47,269 nt of DNA from an uncultured Acidobacteriia bacterium (GTDB taxonomy: Bacteria; Acidobacteriota; Terriglobia; Bryobacterales; Bryobacteraceae), in contig CAIKAS010000240.1 in NCBI GenBank assembly GCA_903825445.1, positions 1 through 47,269 of the forward strand, written 5' to 3'. The position numbers and the translations under genes are program-made. The notes below the pieces were generated by a model. That model had not been told where the DNA came from. It made no database searches and was given only the letters and a program-made list of their open reading frames with translations. Within the stretch, counting starts at the first letter, position 1. Each line of letters opens with the position of its first letter. Below, piece by piece: positions 1 through 7,517 of the stretch.

Positions 1-2
1 CG

Positions 3-143
3 CAGGTGACTCAGATGCAGACTAATCTGCAGAGTCAGCTGGCGACCGCAGACGCTGCAATCGCAACGCTGCAATCCCAAACCTCTTACTACCAACAGCT
101 GTTCCAGGCGCAATACGGCAACAGTACCAATTCAAACGGATGA
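3..143 (+). CDS. fliD: Flagellar hook-associated protein 2 (filament cap), C-terminal fragment
   Basis: Only the last 46 codons are in the window; the gene enters from the left edge in frame 3 and ends at TGA 141-143. The visible tail is a Gln/Ala/Thr-rich amphipathic helix (QMQTNLQSQLATADAAIATL) followed by SYYQQLFQAQYG. This is typical of the FliD C-terminal coiled coil, which ends in a segment that pairs with the helix and reaches the hook-filament junction. FliD caps the growing flagellin filament outside the cell. The next gene starts inside the stop codon (ATGA overlap at 140-143), so the two are translationally coupled. The identification rests on a short stretch plus the flagellar context; another filament or hook-associated protein with a similar tail cannot be excluded. 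Confidence 0.7.
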   Translation, partial: QVTQMQTNLQSQLATADAAIATLQSQTSYYQQLFQAQYGNSTNSNG

Positions 144-463
144 CACTGCCACGTGACCTTCCGGGATGCGAGGAGAATCTGCGGCGCGCCCTTGCCAGTG
201 GACATATCGAAGAGGCGCATCTGGCTCTAAGCGCTTACTACGCCGCGTGTGACGAGTGCCTTGCTTCGCTCGATCTCAGCGACCCCGTGCGGCGCGAGAT
301 TCTTGCGCAGGCATTAAAGACGCTGGAGTGGAGCACCGCCATGGTAAAGGTGTTCCGATCCCGCTGTCTGGACGAATTCAGTCGCGTGTTAAAGCTGGGT
401 GCCTACCTGGGCGCCGTCAAATCCCCTTTCAGCAGCATTCCTCCCGGAATGTCAACCCGGTGA
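140..463 (+). CDS. Small helical protein in the FliT position (putative FliD chaperone)
   Basis: The 107-residue protein has no clear family signature. It is predicted to be mainly alpha-helical with Leu/Ala heptads (for example EENLRRALASGHIEEAHLAL), has several cysteines, and lacks a signal peptide or membrane segment. Its ATG overlaps the stop codon of fliD (ATGA). In many flagellar operons fliD is followed by fliS and then fliT, a small helical export chaperone for FliD. Here fliS lies 17 kb away, and this gene occupies the chaperone slot. A FliT-like role is an inference from position, size and helicity, not from sequence identity. Its stop codon lies inside the first of two palindromic boxes (451-464) that probably belong to the flgB promoter. 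Confidence 0.55.
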   Translation: MTLPRDLPGCEENLRRALASGHIEEAHLALSAYYAACDECLASLDLSDPVRREILAQALKTLEWSTAMVKVFRSRCLDEFSRVLKLGAYLGAVKSPFSSIPPGMSTR

Positions 464-481
464 CGTCGTCAACCGATTGAC
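451..481. promoter_or_regulatory. Two tandem FleQ-box-like palindromes upstream of flgB
   Basis: GTCAACCCGGTGAC at 451-464 and GTCAACCGATTGAC at 468-481 both fit GTCA-N6-TGAC, with centres 17 bp apart. The second has perfect 6-bp arms (CGTCAA/TTGACG, 467-482). The pattern matches the known Pseudomonas FleQ consensus (GTCA, six variable bases, TGAC). The boxes lie about 99 and 116 bp upstream of the predicted sigma-54 start site near 573, the usual distance for a bacterial enhancer-binding protein. The bound factor is not shown by the sequence; the NtrC-type regulator at 6074-7492 is the obvious candidate. Confidence 0.6.
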
Positions 482-545
482 GCGCGTTATAGCGCACGCC
501 CAGTTCCCTTCCCCTTTAGTTTCTCTTGTTTGCGCCCTATCGGCG

Positions 546-562
546 TTGGAACCCCGTTTGCC
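546..562 (+). promoter_or_regulatory. Sigma-54 promoter of the flgB operon
   Basis: TTGGAACCCCGTTTGCC has GG at 548-549 and GC at 560-561, separated by the obligatory 10 bases, with TTTGC in the -12 region and TTGGAAC in the -24 region (consensus TTGGCACG-N4-TTGC). The predicted start is about 12 bp downstream, near 573, only about 3 nt before the flgB ATG at 576. No convincing ribosome-binding site precedes that ATG. Confidence 0.6.
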
Positions 563-575
563 CTGAACTGGGTTC

Positions 576-911
576 ATGATTGACCGGCTGACGGACAACC
601 TCGAGAAATATATGGATCTTCTCGACGTTCGGCAAAAACTTGTTGCGTCGAACATCGCCAACGCTGACACTCCCGGCTACAAAACAGAAGATCTCGATTT
701 TCAAAGCGCATTCACGCAGGCGCTTCACGGGCAGAATCCAGAGCCTGTTCAGCCTACGGGCCTCACAACAAAGAACGACGGCAACAATGTCGACCTTGAT
801 CGGGAAGCCAGGCTGCTTGCTGAGAATGCGTTGCGGTTCAGTGTGGCGACCAATTTAATGAAGTCGCAACTGACGAGGATTAAGGAAGCGATCAAGGAGA
901 CCACCATATGA
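576..911 (+). CDS. flgB: Flagellar proximal rod protein FlgB
   Basis: FlgB builds the proximal rod that crosses the periplasm above the MS ring. The 111-residue protein has the N-terminal rod signature SNIANADTPGYK around residues 26-37, shared by all rod and hook axial proteins, and a C-terminal helix that packs against the N-terminal one. Length is slightly below the usual 115-140. The chosen ATG gives the normal number of residues before the NIAN motif; a later ATG at 612 would shorten that helix. The stop overlaps the start of flgC (ATGA). It is the first gene of the operon flgB-flgC-fliE-fliF-fliH-fliI-fliJ, and a sigma-54 promoter with two upstream palindromes lies directly in front. 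Confidence 0.95.
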   Translation: MIDRLTDNLEKYMDLLDVRQKLVASNIANADTPGYKTEDLDFQSAFTQALHGQNPEPVQPTGLTTKNDGNNVDLDREARLLAENALRFSVATNLMKSQLTRIKEAIKETTI

Positions 912-1336
912 GCTTATTCGGGAGTCTTTCAGTAAGCGCATCGGGAATGGCCGCGCAGCGCATTCGCGCGGCAGTCCTTGTCGAAAATATCGCCAACTCG
1001 GACACCACACGAACTCAGGAGGGCGGCCCTTACCGAAGGAAGGACGCGATCTTCGCCACTTCGTCGGTAAAGTCGGATTTCTCGGCTCAACTGGACGAGC
1101 AGCTCCAAACCGGAGTCAGCGTCCAGGGAATATCTGTCGACAGCCGTCCGCCTGAAAAGCAATATATGCCGGGGCATCCGGACGCCGATCAGGATGGCTA
1201 TGTTGCGATGCCGCGCATGAATCCGGCGGAAGACATGGTGGATCTCACCGGCGCAAACCGCAGTTATCAGGCGAACGTGGCGGCCATGTCCGCAGTCAAG
1301 GACATGATTCAAAAATCGATCGAACTGCTTCGTTAG
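908..1336 (+). CDS. flgC: Flagellar proximal rod protein FlgC
   Basis: FlgC is a second proximal rod subunit, exported by the flagellar type III system and assembled with FlgB, FlgF and FliE. At 142 residues it has the usual length. The N-terminal axial motif (SASGMAAQRIR followed by ENIANSDTTRT) replaces the common NIANANTT and is intact, and the C-terminus carries the family motif with DLTGANRSYQANV near residue 120, followed by the closing helix ending at SIELLR. It overlaps flgB by 4 bp and is followed 11 bp later by fliE, so it is in the same transcript. Confidence 0.95.
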   Translation: MSLFGSLSVSASGMAAQRIRAAVLVENIANSDTTRTQEGGPYRRKDAIFATSSVKSDFSAQLDEQLQTGVSVQGISVDSRPPEKQYMPGHPDADQDGYVAMPRMNPAEDMVDLTGANRSYQANVAAMSAVKDMIQKSIELLR

Positions 1337-1347
1337 AAAGACAGGCC

Positions 1348-1641
1348 ATGAATCCGATTTCATCTATTACTCCGATTGCTCTGCCCGGCTCTATGACTCT
1401 GCCTGGCGCGGGCAGTTCCGGCGGCGGCTTCCAGCAGGCCATGGAGGGCGCAATCAATACGCTTGAGTCGCTCCACACCGACGAAAGTAAAGCAGCGGGG
1501 AATTTTATGACAGGCGAGAATGAAGAGCTTCACTCCGCAGTTCTTGCGACGCAGCGAGCAGAACTTTCTTTCGAACTTGGCCTCCAGGTGCGAAATAAGG
1601 TGGTGTCCGCGTACCAGGAAATCATGAAGATGCAGCTGTGA
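1348..1641 (+). CDS. fliE: MS ring-rod junction protein FliE
   Basis: FliE joins the FliF MS ring to the rod and is among the first type III export substrates. The protein has 97 residues, close to the normal 100-110. The low-complexity Gly/Pro/Ser N-terminus is followed by the conserved part: FQQAMEGAINTLESL near residue 30, an ELHSAVLATQRAELSFELG segment, and the typical C-terminal VRNKVVSAYQEIMKMQL. It lies between flgC and fliF, the canonical position. Confidence 0.93.
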   Translation: MNPISSITPIALPGSMTLPGAGSSGGGFQQAMEGAINTLESLHTDESKAAGNFMTGENEELHSAVLATQRAELSFELGLQVRNKVVSAYQEIMKMQL

Positions 1642-1669
1642 GTAAGGACCACGCGAAAAAGCCCCTGCT

Positions 1670-3424
1670 ATGAAACAGATCCGCAAAGCTGTCACCGGCT
1701 TAACTCCCTGGCAAATCGTCTCTATCGTCTTCGCAGTGGCACTTGTCGGCGGCGGAATTGCCATGCTGCTTCACAACTTCAACGAGAGTGACTTTCACCC
1801 GGCCTACACATCGCTTTCCCCTGAAGACGCGGCAGCTGTGGTACAGAAACTGAAGGAATCCGGTATCGATTACAGACTGGCCGAGGGTGGGGCAACCGTC
1901 ATGATTCCCACCGAGCGAATCGCGGAAACCCGACTGGCGCTGGCGGCAGCCGGCCTGCCTAAGTCAGGCCGCATCGGATTTGAACTCTTCGATAAAACGA
2001 ACTTCGGCGCTACCGAACTGGTGGAGCATGTCAACTATCAACGGGCGCTGGAAGGCGAGTTAGAACGTTCGATGATGACCATGTCGCAGGTTCTTCAGGC
2101 CCGCGTACACCTGACGTTGTCGAAGGCGTCGGTTTTTCTGGATCAACAACAACCCGCTAAGGCCAGCGTCATGGTCAAGCTTCGCCCAGGGACCACCCTT
2201 TCCGGTCCGCAGGTCATTGCCGTCTCCAACCTGGTTGCCAGCGCGGTCGAAGGCCTTAACCCGGAAGCAGTTGCCGTCCTCGACATGGATGGCAACCTGT
2301 TGAACCGCCCCAGGCGCACCAACACCGACGATGCGCAGGTGACGGCAGAAGCTTTGGACGTCCGCAGGCAACTCGAACGGGATCTTGTCTCAAAAATCAG
2401 TGAAACGCTGGAGCCTCTTCTTGGCGCCAACATGTTCCGGGCCGGGGCATCGGTTGACTGCGACCTGACCAGCGGCGATCAGCAGGAGGAAGTCTTCGAC
2501 CCCGAGAAATCCGTCATGGTCAGTTCACAGAAGACGGAAGAAGAGCACGGGCGATCAAGTGCCGGTGGCATTCCGGGTACGGCGGCAAATCTTCCCAACC
2601 CTCCGGCGGGATCTCAAAGCACCTCGACGAGTGGACCGTCTAATCGCACCGAGAATGTCACGTACCAGTCCAGCCGGACCATTCGACACACGCGCATCCC
2701 GCAAGGCGTTGTTAAGCGAATGTCCTTGTCAGTGCTGGTAGGCCAGCAGGCTCGATGGGAAGGCGACGCCAAGACGAGGCATCGTGTGGCTATTCCACCG
2801 GACCAGGAAACCCTGACAAAGATTCGTGAGCTTGTTTCGGGCGCAACGGGTCTGGACGCGGCACGCGGAGACCAGCTGATAGTGGAGACACTGCCGTTCG
2901 AATCCGTGATGAACGTGGAGTACCCACAGTCCATTTCCGACCCGAAGACTGCGAAGCCAACGCCCGATCCCGAGTGGCTCCGCCAGATCAAGGCGAATTC
3001 GTGGGGCATCCCGGTCGCCATTGGCGTGGTTCTGCTTGTCCTCACTCTTGTCTGGATTATCCTGCGCAAGATCGCCTTGTTCTTCATGACCAGAAAGAAG
3101 CCTTCTGGCTCGGGCAAGAAGAAACCTGGAATGGAAGGTCGGGCCGAGCTGCCTGCCGCAGCAAACCTCATGAATACATTGCGGCCTGAAAATGACAAGA
3201 GCGCGATAGCGGCAAAGACTGATCAGGCACCCACGGCGGAGGGAGCGGTTGGAGCGCTGGAGGCGGCGAAGGACTCCATGCCCGCGATCCTGTCTGCAGG
3301 CGACCAGGAACTGGCCTTTGCAGAGAAACGGAAAGAAAGCATCCGGCGAATCCACGAGCTGGTGGAAAACGATATGCCCGGCACGGTCGCCGTGCTGCGC
3401 AGCTGGCTACAGGGAGAAGCATGA
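1670..3424 (+). CDS. fliF: Flagellar MS-ring protein FliF
   Basis: FliF forms the inner-membrane MS ring that houses the export gate and holds the C ring. The 584-residue protein has an N-terminal membrane helix (residues 14-36), the periplasmic ring-building domains with typical motifs (AYTSLSPEDAAAVVQKLK, NYQRALEGELERSM), a variable Ser/Gly/Thr-rich linker near residues 295-330, a second membrane helix near 445-470, and a cytoplasmic tail. The last 35 residues (helix from AEKRKESIRR to LRSWLQGEA) match the FliF segment that inserts into the N-domain of FliG. Yet no fliG follows: the stop codon overlaps a 23-codon ORF, then comes fliH. The preserved FliG-binding tail argues that FliG exists elsewhere in the genome. 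Confidence 0.97.
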   Translation: MKQIRKAVTGLTPWQIVSIVFAVALVGGGIAMLLHNFNESDFHPAYTSLSPEDAAAVVQKLKESGIDYRLAEGGATVMIPTERIAETRLALAAAGLPKSGRIGFELFDKTNFGATELVEHVNYQRALEGELERSMMTMSQVLQARVHLTLSKASVFLDQQQPAKASVMVKLRPGTTLSGPQVIAVSNLVASAVEGLNPEAVAVLDMDGNLLNRPRRTNTDDAQVTAEALDVRRQLERDLVSKISETLEPLLGANMFRAGASVDCDLTSGDQQEEVFDPEKSVMVSSQKTEEEHGRSSAGGIPGTAANLPNPPAGSQSTSTSGPSNRTENVTYQSSRTIRHTRIPQGVVKRMSLSVLVGQQARWEGDAKTRHRVAIPPDQETLTKIRELVSGATGLDAARGDQLIVETLPFESVMNVEYPQSISDPKTAKPTPDPEWLRQIKANSWGIPVAIGVVLLVLTLVWIILRKIALFFMTRKKPSGSGKKKPGMEGRAELPAAANLMNTLRPENDKSAIAAKTDQAPTAEGAVGALEAAKDSMPAILSAGDQELAFAEKRKESIRRIHELVENDMPGTVAVLRSWLQGEA

Positions 3425-3492
3425 CGAGACAACCGGGACTGTCACCAGTCAAACTTCTTCCCGTGGTCCGCCTGAAGGGTGAGAACGTATGA
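3421..3492 (+). CDS. 23-codon ORF in the position of fliG (possible fliG remnant)
   Basis: This short frame begins with an ATG overlapping the fliF stop (ATGA, 3421-3424) and ends with a TGA overlapping the fliH start (ATGA, 3489-3492). It has a good ribosome-binding site (AGGGAG, 3411-3416, 4 nt spacing). The peptide starts MTRQPGLSPVKLLP and ends VVRLKGENV. In the canonical order fliG sits exactly here. The doubly coupled junctions are what one would expect if an in-frame deletion had removed the body of fliG and kept its first and last codons; the short Gly-Glu ending vaguely recalls FliG C-termini. The resemblance is too weak to prove this. Alternatives are a coupling leader peptide or an assembly collapse. 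Confidence 0.4.
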   Translation: MTRQPGLSPVKLLPVVRLKGENV

Positions 3493-4121
3493 GCTGCAAG
3501 GTTATCGGCGCAGATACGGTAAGCGGAATCCGCTTCGTATCGTGGCAACAGGCGGGCCATCCCGATGCTACTGAGGCCGGGATCTTGCGGCAGAAAATGG
3601 ACGAACTCAACGCCGCGGTCGACGCACGGATCCGCGACGCTTCCGAACGCGCGTTCCAACAAGGGACGCTTGCGACCAACAGAGCACTGGAGGAAGAAGC
3701 CCGTGCCACCCTGGACCGACTTGGGGCGTCTATGGCAGATGTTGCGAATGCGCGAAAAGAGGCGGCAGAACGCGCAGAGGCCGATATTCTTCGTCTTGCG
3801 GTAGAGATCGCCAGGCGCGTCATCTTTAGAGAAATCTCGGTAGATCCGGCGGCGCTTGGAGGGCTGGTGAAGGCGGCGCTTGACAAGTTGAAATACCAGG
3901 AGATCATCCGCGTCCGCGTCCATCCCGCCCACGCTGATGTTGTGCGCGACTGCATCGAAAAGAACGGTAAGGGCCAGAGTGTCGAAGTAATTGCCGACCC
4001 GCTGCAGCCAAAAGGCGGAATCGTTTTTGATGTCAGCAGGGGCTCACTCGACGCTTCAGTGGAGGCACAGTTAAAAGAGATTGAGCGTGGTCTTGTCGAC
4101 CAACTGAGGAGTTGCGCATGA
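3489..4121 (+). CDS. fliH: Flagellar export ATPase regulator FliH
   Basis: FliH is the stator-like partner that holds the ATPase FliI, keeps it in check and docks it to the C ring and FlhA. The 210-residue protein has a long central coiled coil (residues 25-100, with RQKMDELNAAVDARIRDASE) and a C-terminal globular domain containing the family motif near ADPLQPKGGIVFDVSRGSLDAS. The length is typical (200-250). A clear ribosome-binding site (AAGGGTGA, 3475-3482) supports the ATG at 3489. It overlaps fliI by 4 bp. FliH normally binds FliN; no fliN is present in the window. Confidence 0.92.
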   Translation: MSCKVIGADTVSGIRFVSWQQAGHPDATEAGILRQKMDELNAAVDARIRDASERAFQQGTLATNRALEEEARATLDRLGASMADVANARKEAAERAEADILRLAVEIARRVIFREISVDPAALGGLVKAALDKLKYQEIIRVRVHPAHADVVRDCIEKNGKGQSVEVIADPLQPKGGIVFDVSRGSLDASVEAQLKEIERGLVDQLRSCA

Positions 4122-5446
4122 TGCCGGCCGCAGCGACGGACTGGAGTCCGCTGATAGATCAGGTCCACCGCGTACCGCTCCTTCCGTGGACCGGTGAGAT
4201 CGTTGAGGTCGTCGGCAATTTACTTGTTTCGCGTGGACCAGCGTCGGCGATTGGAGACTTCTGCGAGGTCGCTACCTCAACTGGCCGAAATATCCGGACC
4301 CAGGTCATTGGATTTCGAAACGGTAACGTCCTGCAAATGCCTCTCGAGGAGATCGACGGCATTCAGCTGCACGATACGGTGATAGCCCGGGAAGGCGAAT
4401 CAAGAGTTCCGGTGGGCCCTGACCTGATCGGACGAGTTGTGGATGGCTTCGGCCAGCCAATCGACAATAAACCGCGGATCAGGCCAGCAGCTTACTACGA
4501 TCTCTACCGAACTCCCGGCGGGCCGATGGACCGCGAGCACATCGTCAACCGTGTCTCGACAGGTATTCGCGTGCTTGACACGATGATGCCGTGCGGCGAG
4601 GGGCAACGCATGGGTATCTTTGGCGGCAGCGGAGTTGGCAAGAGCACATTGCTGGGATCTATGGCGCGGCACAATTCGGCTGACGTAACCGTAATCGCGC
4701 TCATCGGCGAACGAAACCGCGAAGTACGGGCATTTCTTGAGCACCAGCTTGGCCCCGATGGCAGCCAACGATCGGTTGTGGTGTGCGCGACATCTGATCG
4801 TCCCGCTCCATTGCGCGTCCGCGCCTGTTTTGTGGCTCTCGCGATTGCCGAGTACTTCAGAGATCAGGGCGCCAGCGTTCTGTTGATCATGGATTCCGTC
4901 ACGCGGCTGGCCATGGCACAGCGAGAAATTGGACTTGCAGCGGGAGAGCCACCTAGTCAAAAAGGGTACACTCCATCCGTCTTCAATTTGTTGCCCAGAA
5001 TTCTGGAGCGGGCTGGCAATTTCAAGAACGGTTCGATCACGGGTTTCTTCACCGTCCTGGTAGAGGGTGACGATTTCAACGAGCCAATCTGCGACTCGGT
5101 TCGATCCATTCTGGATGGACATATCATTCTGTCGCGGCGGCTCGCGGCAGGTGGCCACTATCCGGCGATCGATGTTCTGAACTCCCTGAGCCGCTTGTCA
5201 TCGGATCTCTCCGGCAAGGACGAACAGGCTGCGGCCATTCAGGTCCGCGGCGCACTCGGCGCTCTGGAGGAATCAAGAGATCTGCTCGAGTTGGGTGCGT
5301 ATGCCGCAGGAACGAATCCGCGGCTTGATGCGGCAATCCGCGCCCAGACGCAAATCAACTCATTCCTTCGCCAGGATACCCGGCAGCGGGCCGATTTGGC
5401 CGAAAGCCTCAATTCCATGAAGGAAATCGCAGCCTCTCTAAGTTAG
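4118..5446 (+). CDS. fliI: Flagellum-specific ATPase FliI
   Basis: FliI hydrolyses ATP at the cytoplasmic face of the export gate and helps unfold and deliver export substrates. The 442-residue protein is F1-beta/SctN-like: N-terminal barrel, Walker A GGSGVGKST near residues 168-176, the IGERNREV loop (usually GERGREV), Walker B LLIMDSVTR, and a GYTPSVFNLLPRILERAG segment. I placed the start at ATG 4118, which follows the ribosome-binding site AGGAG (4107-4111) and overlaps the fliH stop; a TTG two codons earlier and another ATG at 4121 are possible. It is followed 4 bp later by fliJ. Confidence 0.96.
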   Translation: MMPAAATDWSPLIDQVHRVPLLPWTGEIVEVVGNLLVSRGPASAIGDFCEVATSTGRNIRTQVIGFRNGNVLQMPLEEIDGIQLHDTVIAREGESRVPVGPDLIGRVVDGFGQPIDNKPRIRPAAYYDLYRTPGGPMDREHIVNRVSTGIRVLDTMMPCGEGQRMGIFGGSGVGKSTLLGSMARHNSADVTVIALIGERNREVRAFLEHQLGPDGSQRSVVVCATSDRPAPLRVRACFVALAIAEYFRDQGASVLLIMDSVTRLAMAQREIGLAAGEPPSQKGYTPSVFNLLPRILERAGNFKNGSITGFFTVLVEGDDFNEPICDSVRSILDGHIILSRRLAAGGHYPAIDVLNSLSRLSSDLSGKDEQAAAIQVRGALGALEESRDLLELGAYAAGTNPRLDAAIRAQTQINSFLRQDTRQRADLAESLNSMKEIAASLS

Positions 5447-5450
5447 AACA

Positions 5451-5888
5451 ATGGCCTTCAAATTTCGGCTTGCGAAGGTTCTTGGCTGGTATGAAGAGCA
5501 GTGTAAGAGCGAAGAGAATCGCCTTCGGGAGATAAGCGCCTCACTGGACGCGCTTGTTCAGAAAATCGTTCACCTTGTTAGCGAGAGAGCCCGGGTGGAA
5601 GCCGAGATGATACACAATCCGTCGCTCTCGCCGAGCGACCTTGCGGCGCTGGCTTCATTTCAGGATCATTCACGAAAACAGGAAGCGCACCTCGAGATGG
5701 AGGCGGCGAAAACCAAAAGTGCGCTGGAGGACCAAAGAAAGGTCGTACAGGCAGCACGCCGTCGCGTTCGCCTCCTGGAAAAGCTGCGGGAACGCAGGTT
5801 ATCCGAATACTCGTACGGACTGGACCGCGAACTTGAACAGATGGCGGCCGATGCCTTTCAATCCGTAAGTTTTTCGAAGCAATCATAA
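5451..5888 (+). CDS. fliJ: Flagellar export protein FliJ
   Basis: FliJ is a short coiled-coil protein that sits in the FliI hexamer like the gamma subunit of F1-ATPase and couples it to FlhA. The 145-residue protein is predicted to be two long antiparallel helices rich in Glu, Arg, Lys and Ala, beginning FKFRLAKVLGWYEEQCKSEE and ending in DRELEQMAADAFQSVSF. The size and the N-terminal F-F-L-KVL-W pattern fit the family. It is the last gene of the flgB operon; the next gene begins 185 bp later. Confidence 0.9.
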   Translation: MAFKFRLAKVLGWYEEQCKSEENRLREISASLDALVQKIVHLVSERARVEAEMIHNPSLSPSDLAALASFQDHSRKQEAHLEMEAAKTKSALEDQRKVVQAARRRVRLLEKLRERRLSEYSYGLDRELEQMAADAFQSVSFSKQS

Positions 5889-6010
5889 GTTCACTGAGCA
5901 TCCGCCGACGCCAAAAAGCAGGCGAGACAACCCTCCCACTGGCCGCCTTAGACAGGAGAGTATGATAAGTCACGAAAAGCGTCCAAAACAAGGGAGTTGG
6001 GCGAAAAGCA

Positions 6011-6038
6011 TTGACGGTACGCCGAGAAACATTATGTC
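6011..6038 (+). promoter_or_regulatory. Possible sigma-70 promoter of the NtrC-type regulator
   Basis: In the 185-bp gap after fliJ, TTGACG at 6011-6016 and TATGTC at 6033-6038 are separated by 16 bp, a loose -35/-10 pair. Initiation near 6045 would give a leader of about 29 nt ending in the ribosome-binding site AAGGTG before ATG 6074. No GTCA-N6-TGAC palindrome or GG-N10-GC element was seen in this gap, so the regulator itself does not appear to be under the same control as its presumed targets. Confidence 0.35.
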
Positions 6039-6073
6039 CCGGATTTGATTCCTGCCCGCGCAAAGGTGATACA

Positions 6074-7492
6074 ATGCTCGTGTATTCGCCTGAAATGGAC
6101 AGCAAAAGCTCGCCGATGCTACAGCTGATAAATATCCTGGTCGTCGATGATAATCCGGGAGTAGCCGCGCTGGTTCAGGAGGCCATCTCTGCCGCCCCCG
6201 CTGTGAATGTCCAGGTATCGCACGATGCCGTCGAGGCTGAGAAAATGCTGCACGAGATCAGCCCCGAGATCGTGGTTCTGGATTTGATCATGCCAGGACT
6301 CACGGGAATGGAATTGCTGGACAAAATAATACAGTGGAATCCGGCAACATCGGTCGTGCTTCTTACGGGTGAATACAGGGTCGACTACGCTGTGGCGGCA
6401 CTTCAGAAAGGTGCCTGTGATTATTTAACAAAGCCTTTTGAAGTCGAAACGTTGCAATTAAGAATTAATACGCTCATCGACGAAATTCGGCACCATCAAC
6501 CTTCCGGCGCCAATCCCGAGGATGAATCGGGGAGTGACGGGCCGGAAAAATGGATGATTGGCAAGAGCCCTGCTATGGTTGCCGTTTTTGACCGCATGCG
6601 TCAGATTGCGCCGCATTTCAGAAGTGTCCTGATCCATGCTGAAACGGGGACAGGCAAGGAACTGGCAGCGCGGGCGCTACATCGCCTGAGCCCGGTTTCG
6701 CAAGGGCCTTTTGTCGTTTGTAATTGCGCTGCGATTGTTGAAACATTATTTGAAAGTCAGCTCTTCGGATACGTAAAAGGGGCTTTCACTGGCGCGCAGA
6801 AGGATCACGCCGGTCTTTTTGAAGAAGCGGAAGGCGGCACTCTTTTTCTGGACGAGATCGGTGAGTTACCGCTCCCATTACAGGGTAAACTGCTGAGGGC
6901 TCTGCAGGAGCGCGCCATCCAGCGTGTAGGCTCGCATGTGGTCCGACACGTGAACGTCCGGATCATCGCGGCCACGAATCGGGACCTCGCAGCAATGGCG
7001 GCGGCAAACCAATTTCGGGAAGATTTGTATTACAGGTTGGCGATGGTGAAGATCCAGTTGCCAAAGCTGGCAGATCGCCGGGGGGATCTTCCTCTTCTGG
7101 AACGTCACTTTATTCAGAAGTATTCTGAACAATTTGGGAAGAATATAACTGGCTCCACGCGTCGCGTCAAGGTATTACTGGAACGACACGACTGGCCGGG
7201 GAACGTGCGCGAACTTGAGAACGCCATTGCGCATGCCTGCATGGTTGCTGGGGGCGAAAAGATTGATGTGCAGGATTTCCCGGAAGACTTGCGAAATGAT
7301 TCTGGCAGGCATGCGGTAAGGAGCCGCGAGCTCGCTCCGACGATTGCGGAGATGGAGTACAGGCAGGCTACCATGATTTTGCAGCAGTGCGATGGGAATA
7401 AACAACAGGCTGCGCAGCGGTTAGGGATCAGCAGGAACACTTTATATCGGATTCTTAAGGAACGACCCATGACCCGAAGCGCAACAGCGTGA
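6074..7492 (+). CDS. NtrC-family sigma-54-dependent response regulator, flagellar
   Basis: The 472-residue protein has three parts. The receiver domain (about 18-135) is complete: acidic pair D25-D26, phospho-acceptor D70 in VLDLIMPG, T98 and K120. The AAA+ domain (about 160-395) has Walker A HAETGTGKE, the sigma-54-contacting loop GAFTGA, Walker B GGTLFLDEIGEL and the arginine-finger region. The Fis-type helix-turn-helix near the end includes GNKQQAAQRLGISRNTLYR. Start 6074 follows AAGGTG; a TTG at 6011 would add 21 unlikely residues. It is of the FlrC/FleR/FlgR class that activates flagellar genes with RpoN. Sigma-54 elements and FleQ-like boxes stand before the flgB, flgF and fliK operons. 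No cognate histidine kinase is adjacent. Confidence 0.9.
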   Translation: MLVYSPEMDSKSSPMLQLINILVVDDNPGVAALVQEAISAAPAVNVQVSHDAVEAEKMLHEISPEIVVLDLIMPGLTGMELLDKIIQWNPATSVVLLTGEYRVDYAVAALQKGACDYLTKPFEVETLQLRINTLIDEIRHHQPSGANPEDESGSDGPEKWMIGKSPAMVAVFDRMRQIAPHFRSVLIHAETGTGKELAARALHRLSPVSQGPFVVCNCAAIVETLFESQLFGYVKGAFTGAQKDHAGLFEEAEGGTLFLDEIGELPLPLQGKLLRALQERAIQRVGSHVVRHVNVRIIAATNRDLAAMAAANQFREDLYYRLAMVKIQLPKLADRRGDLPLLERHFIQKYSEQFGKNITGSTRRVKVLLERHDWPGNVRELENAIAHACMVAGGEKIDVQDFPEDLRNDSGRHAVRSRELAPTIAEMEYRQATMILQQCDGNKQQAAQRLGISRNTLYRILKERPMTRSATA

Positions 7493-7493
7493 C

Positions 7494-7510
7494 TCCGGGC
7501 AGTTCCCGGA
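7494..7510. terminator. Hairpin in the 25-bp convergent gap
   Basis: TCCGGG (7494-7499), loop cagtt, CCCGGA (7505-7510) form a perfect 6-bp stem. It begins directly after the regulator stop codon and lies before the stop of the convergent PEP-CTERM gene. There is no T-tract on either side, so it may end transcripts weakly or in both directions. Confidence 0.4.
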
Positions 7511-7517
7511 CGTCGGT

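Noticed and set aside
2060..4168. Long minus-strand open frames opposite fliF and fliH
   Set aside because: They mirror the strongly coding plus strand, have no ribosome-binding sites and give Arg/Ser-rich translations without motifs.
6011..6073. Upstream TTG start adding 21 residues to the NtrC-type regulator
   Set aside because: The added residues are not receiver-like, and ATG 6074 has a good ribosome-binding site (AAGGTG).
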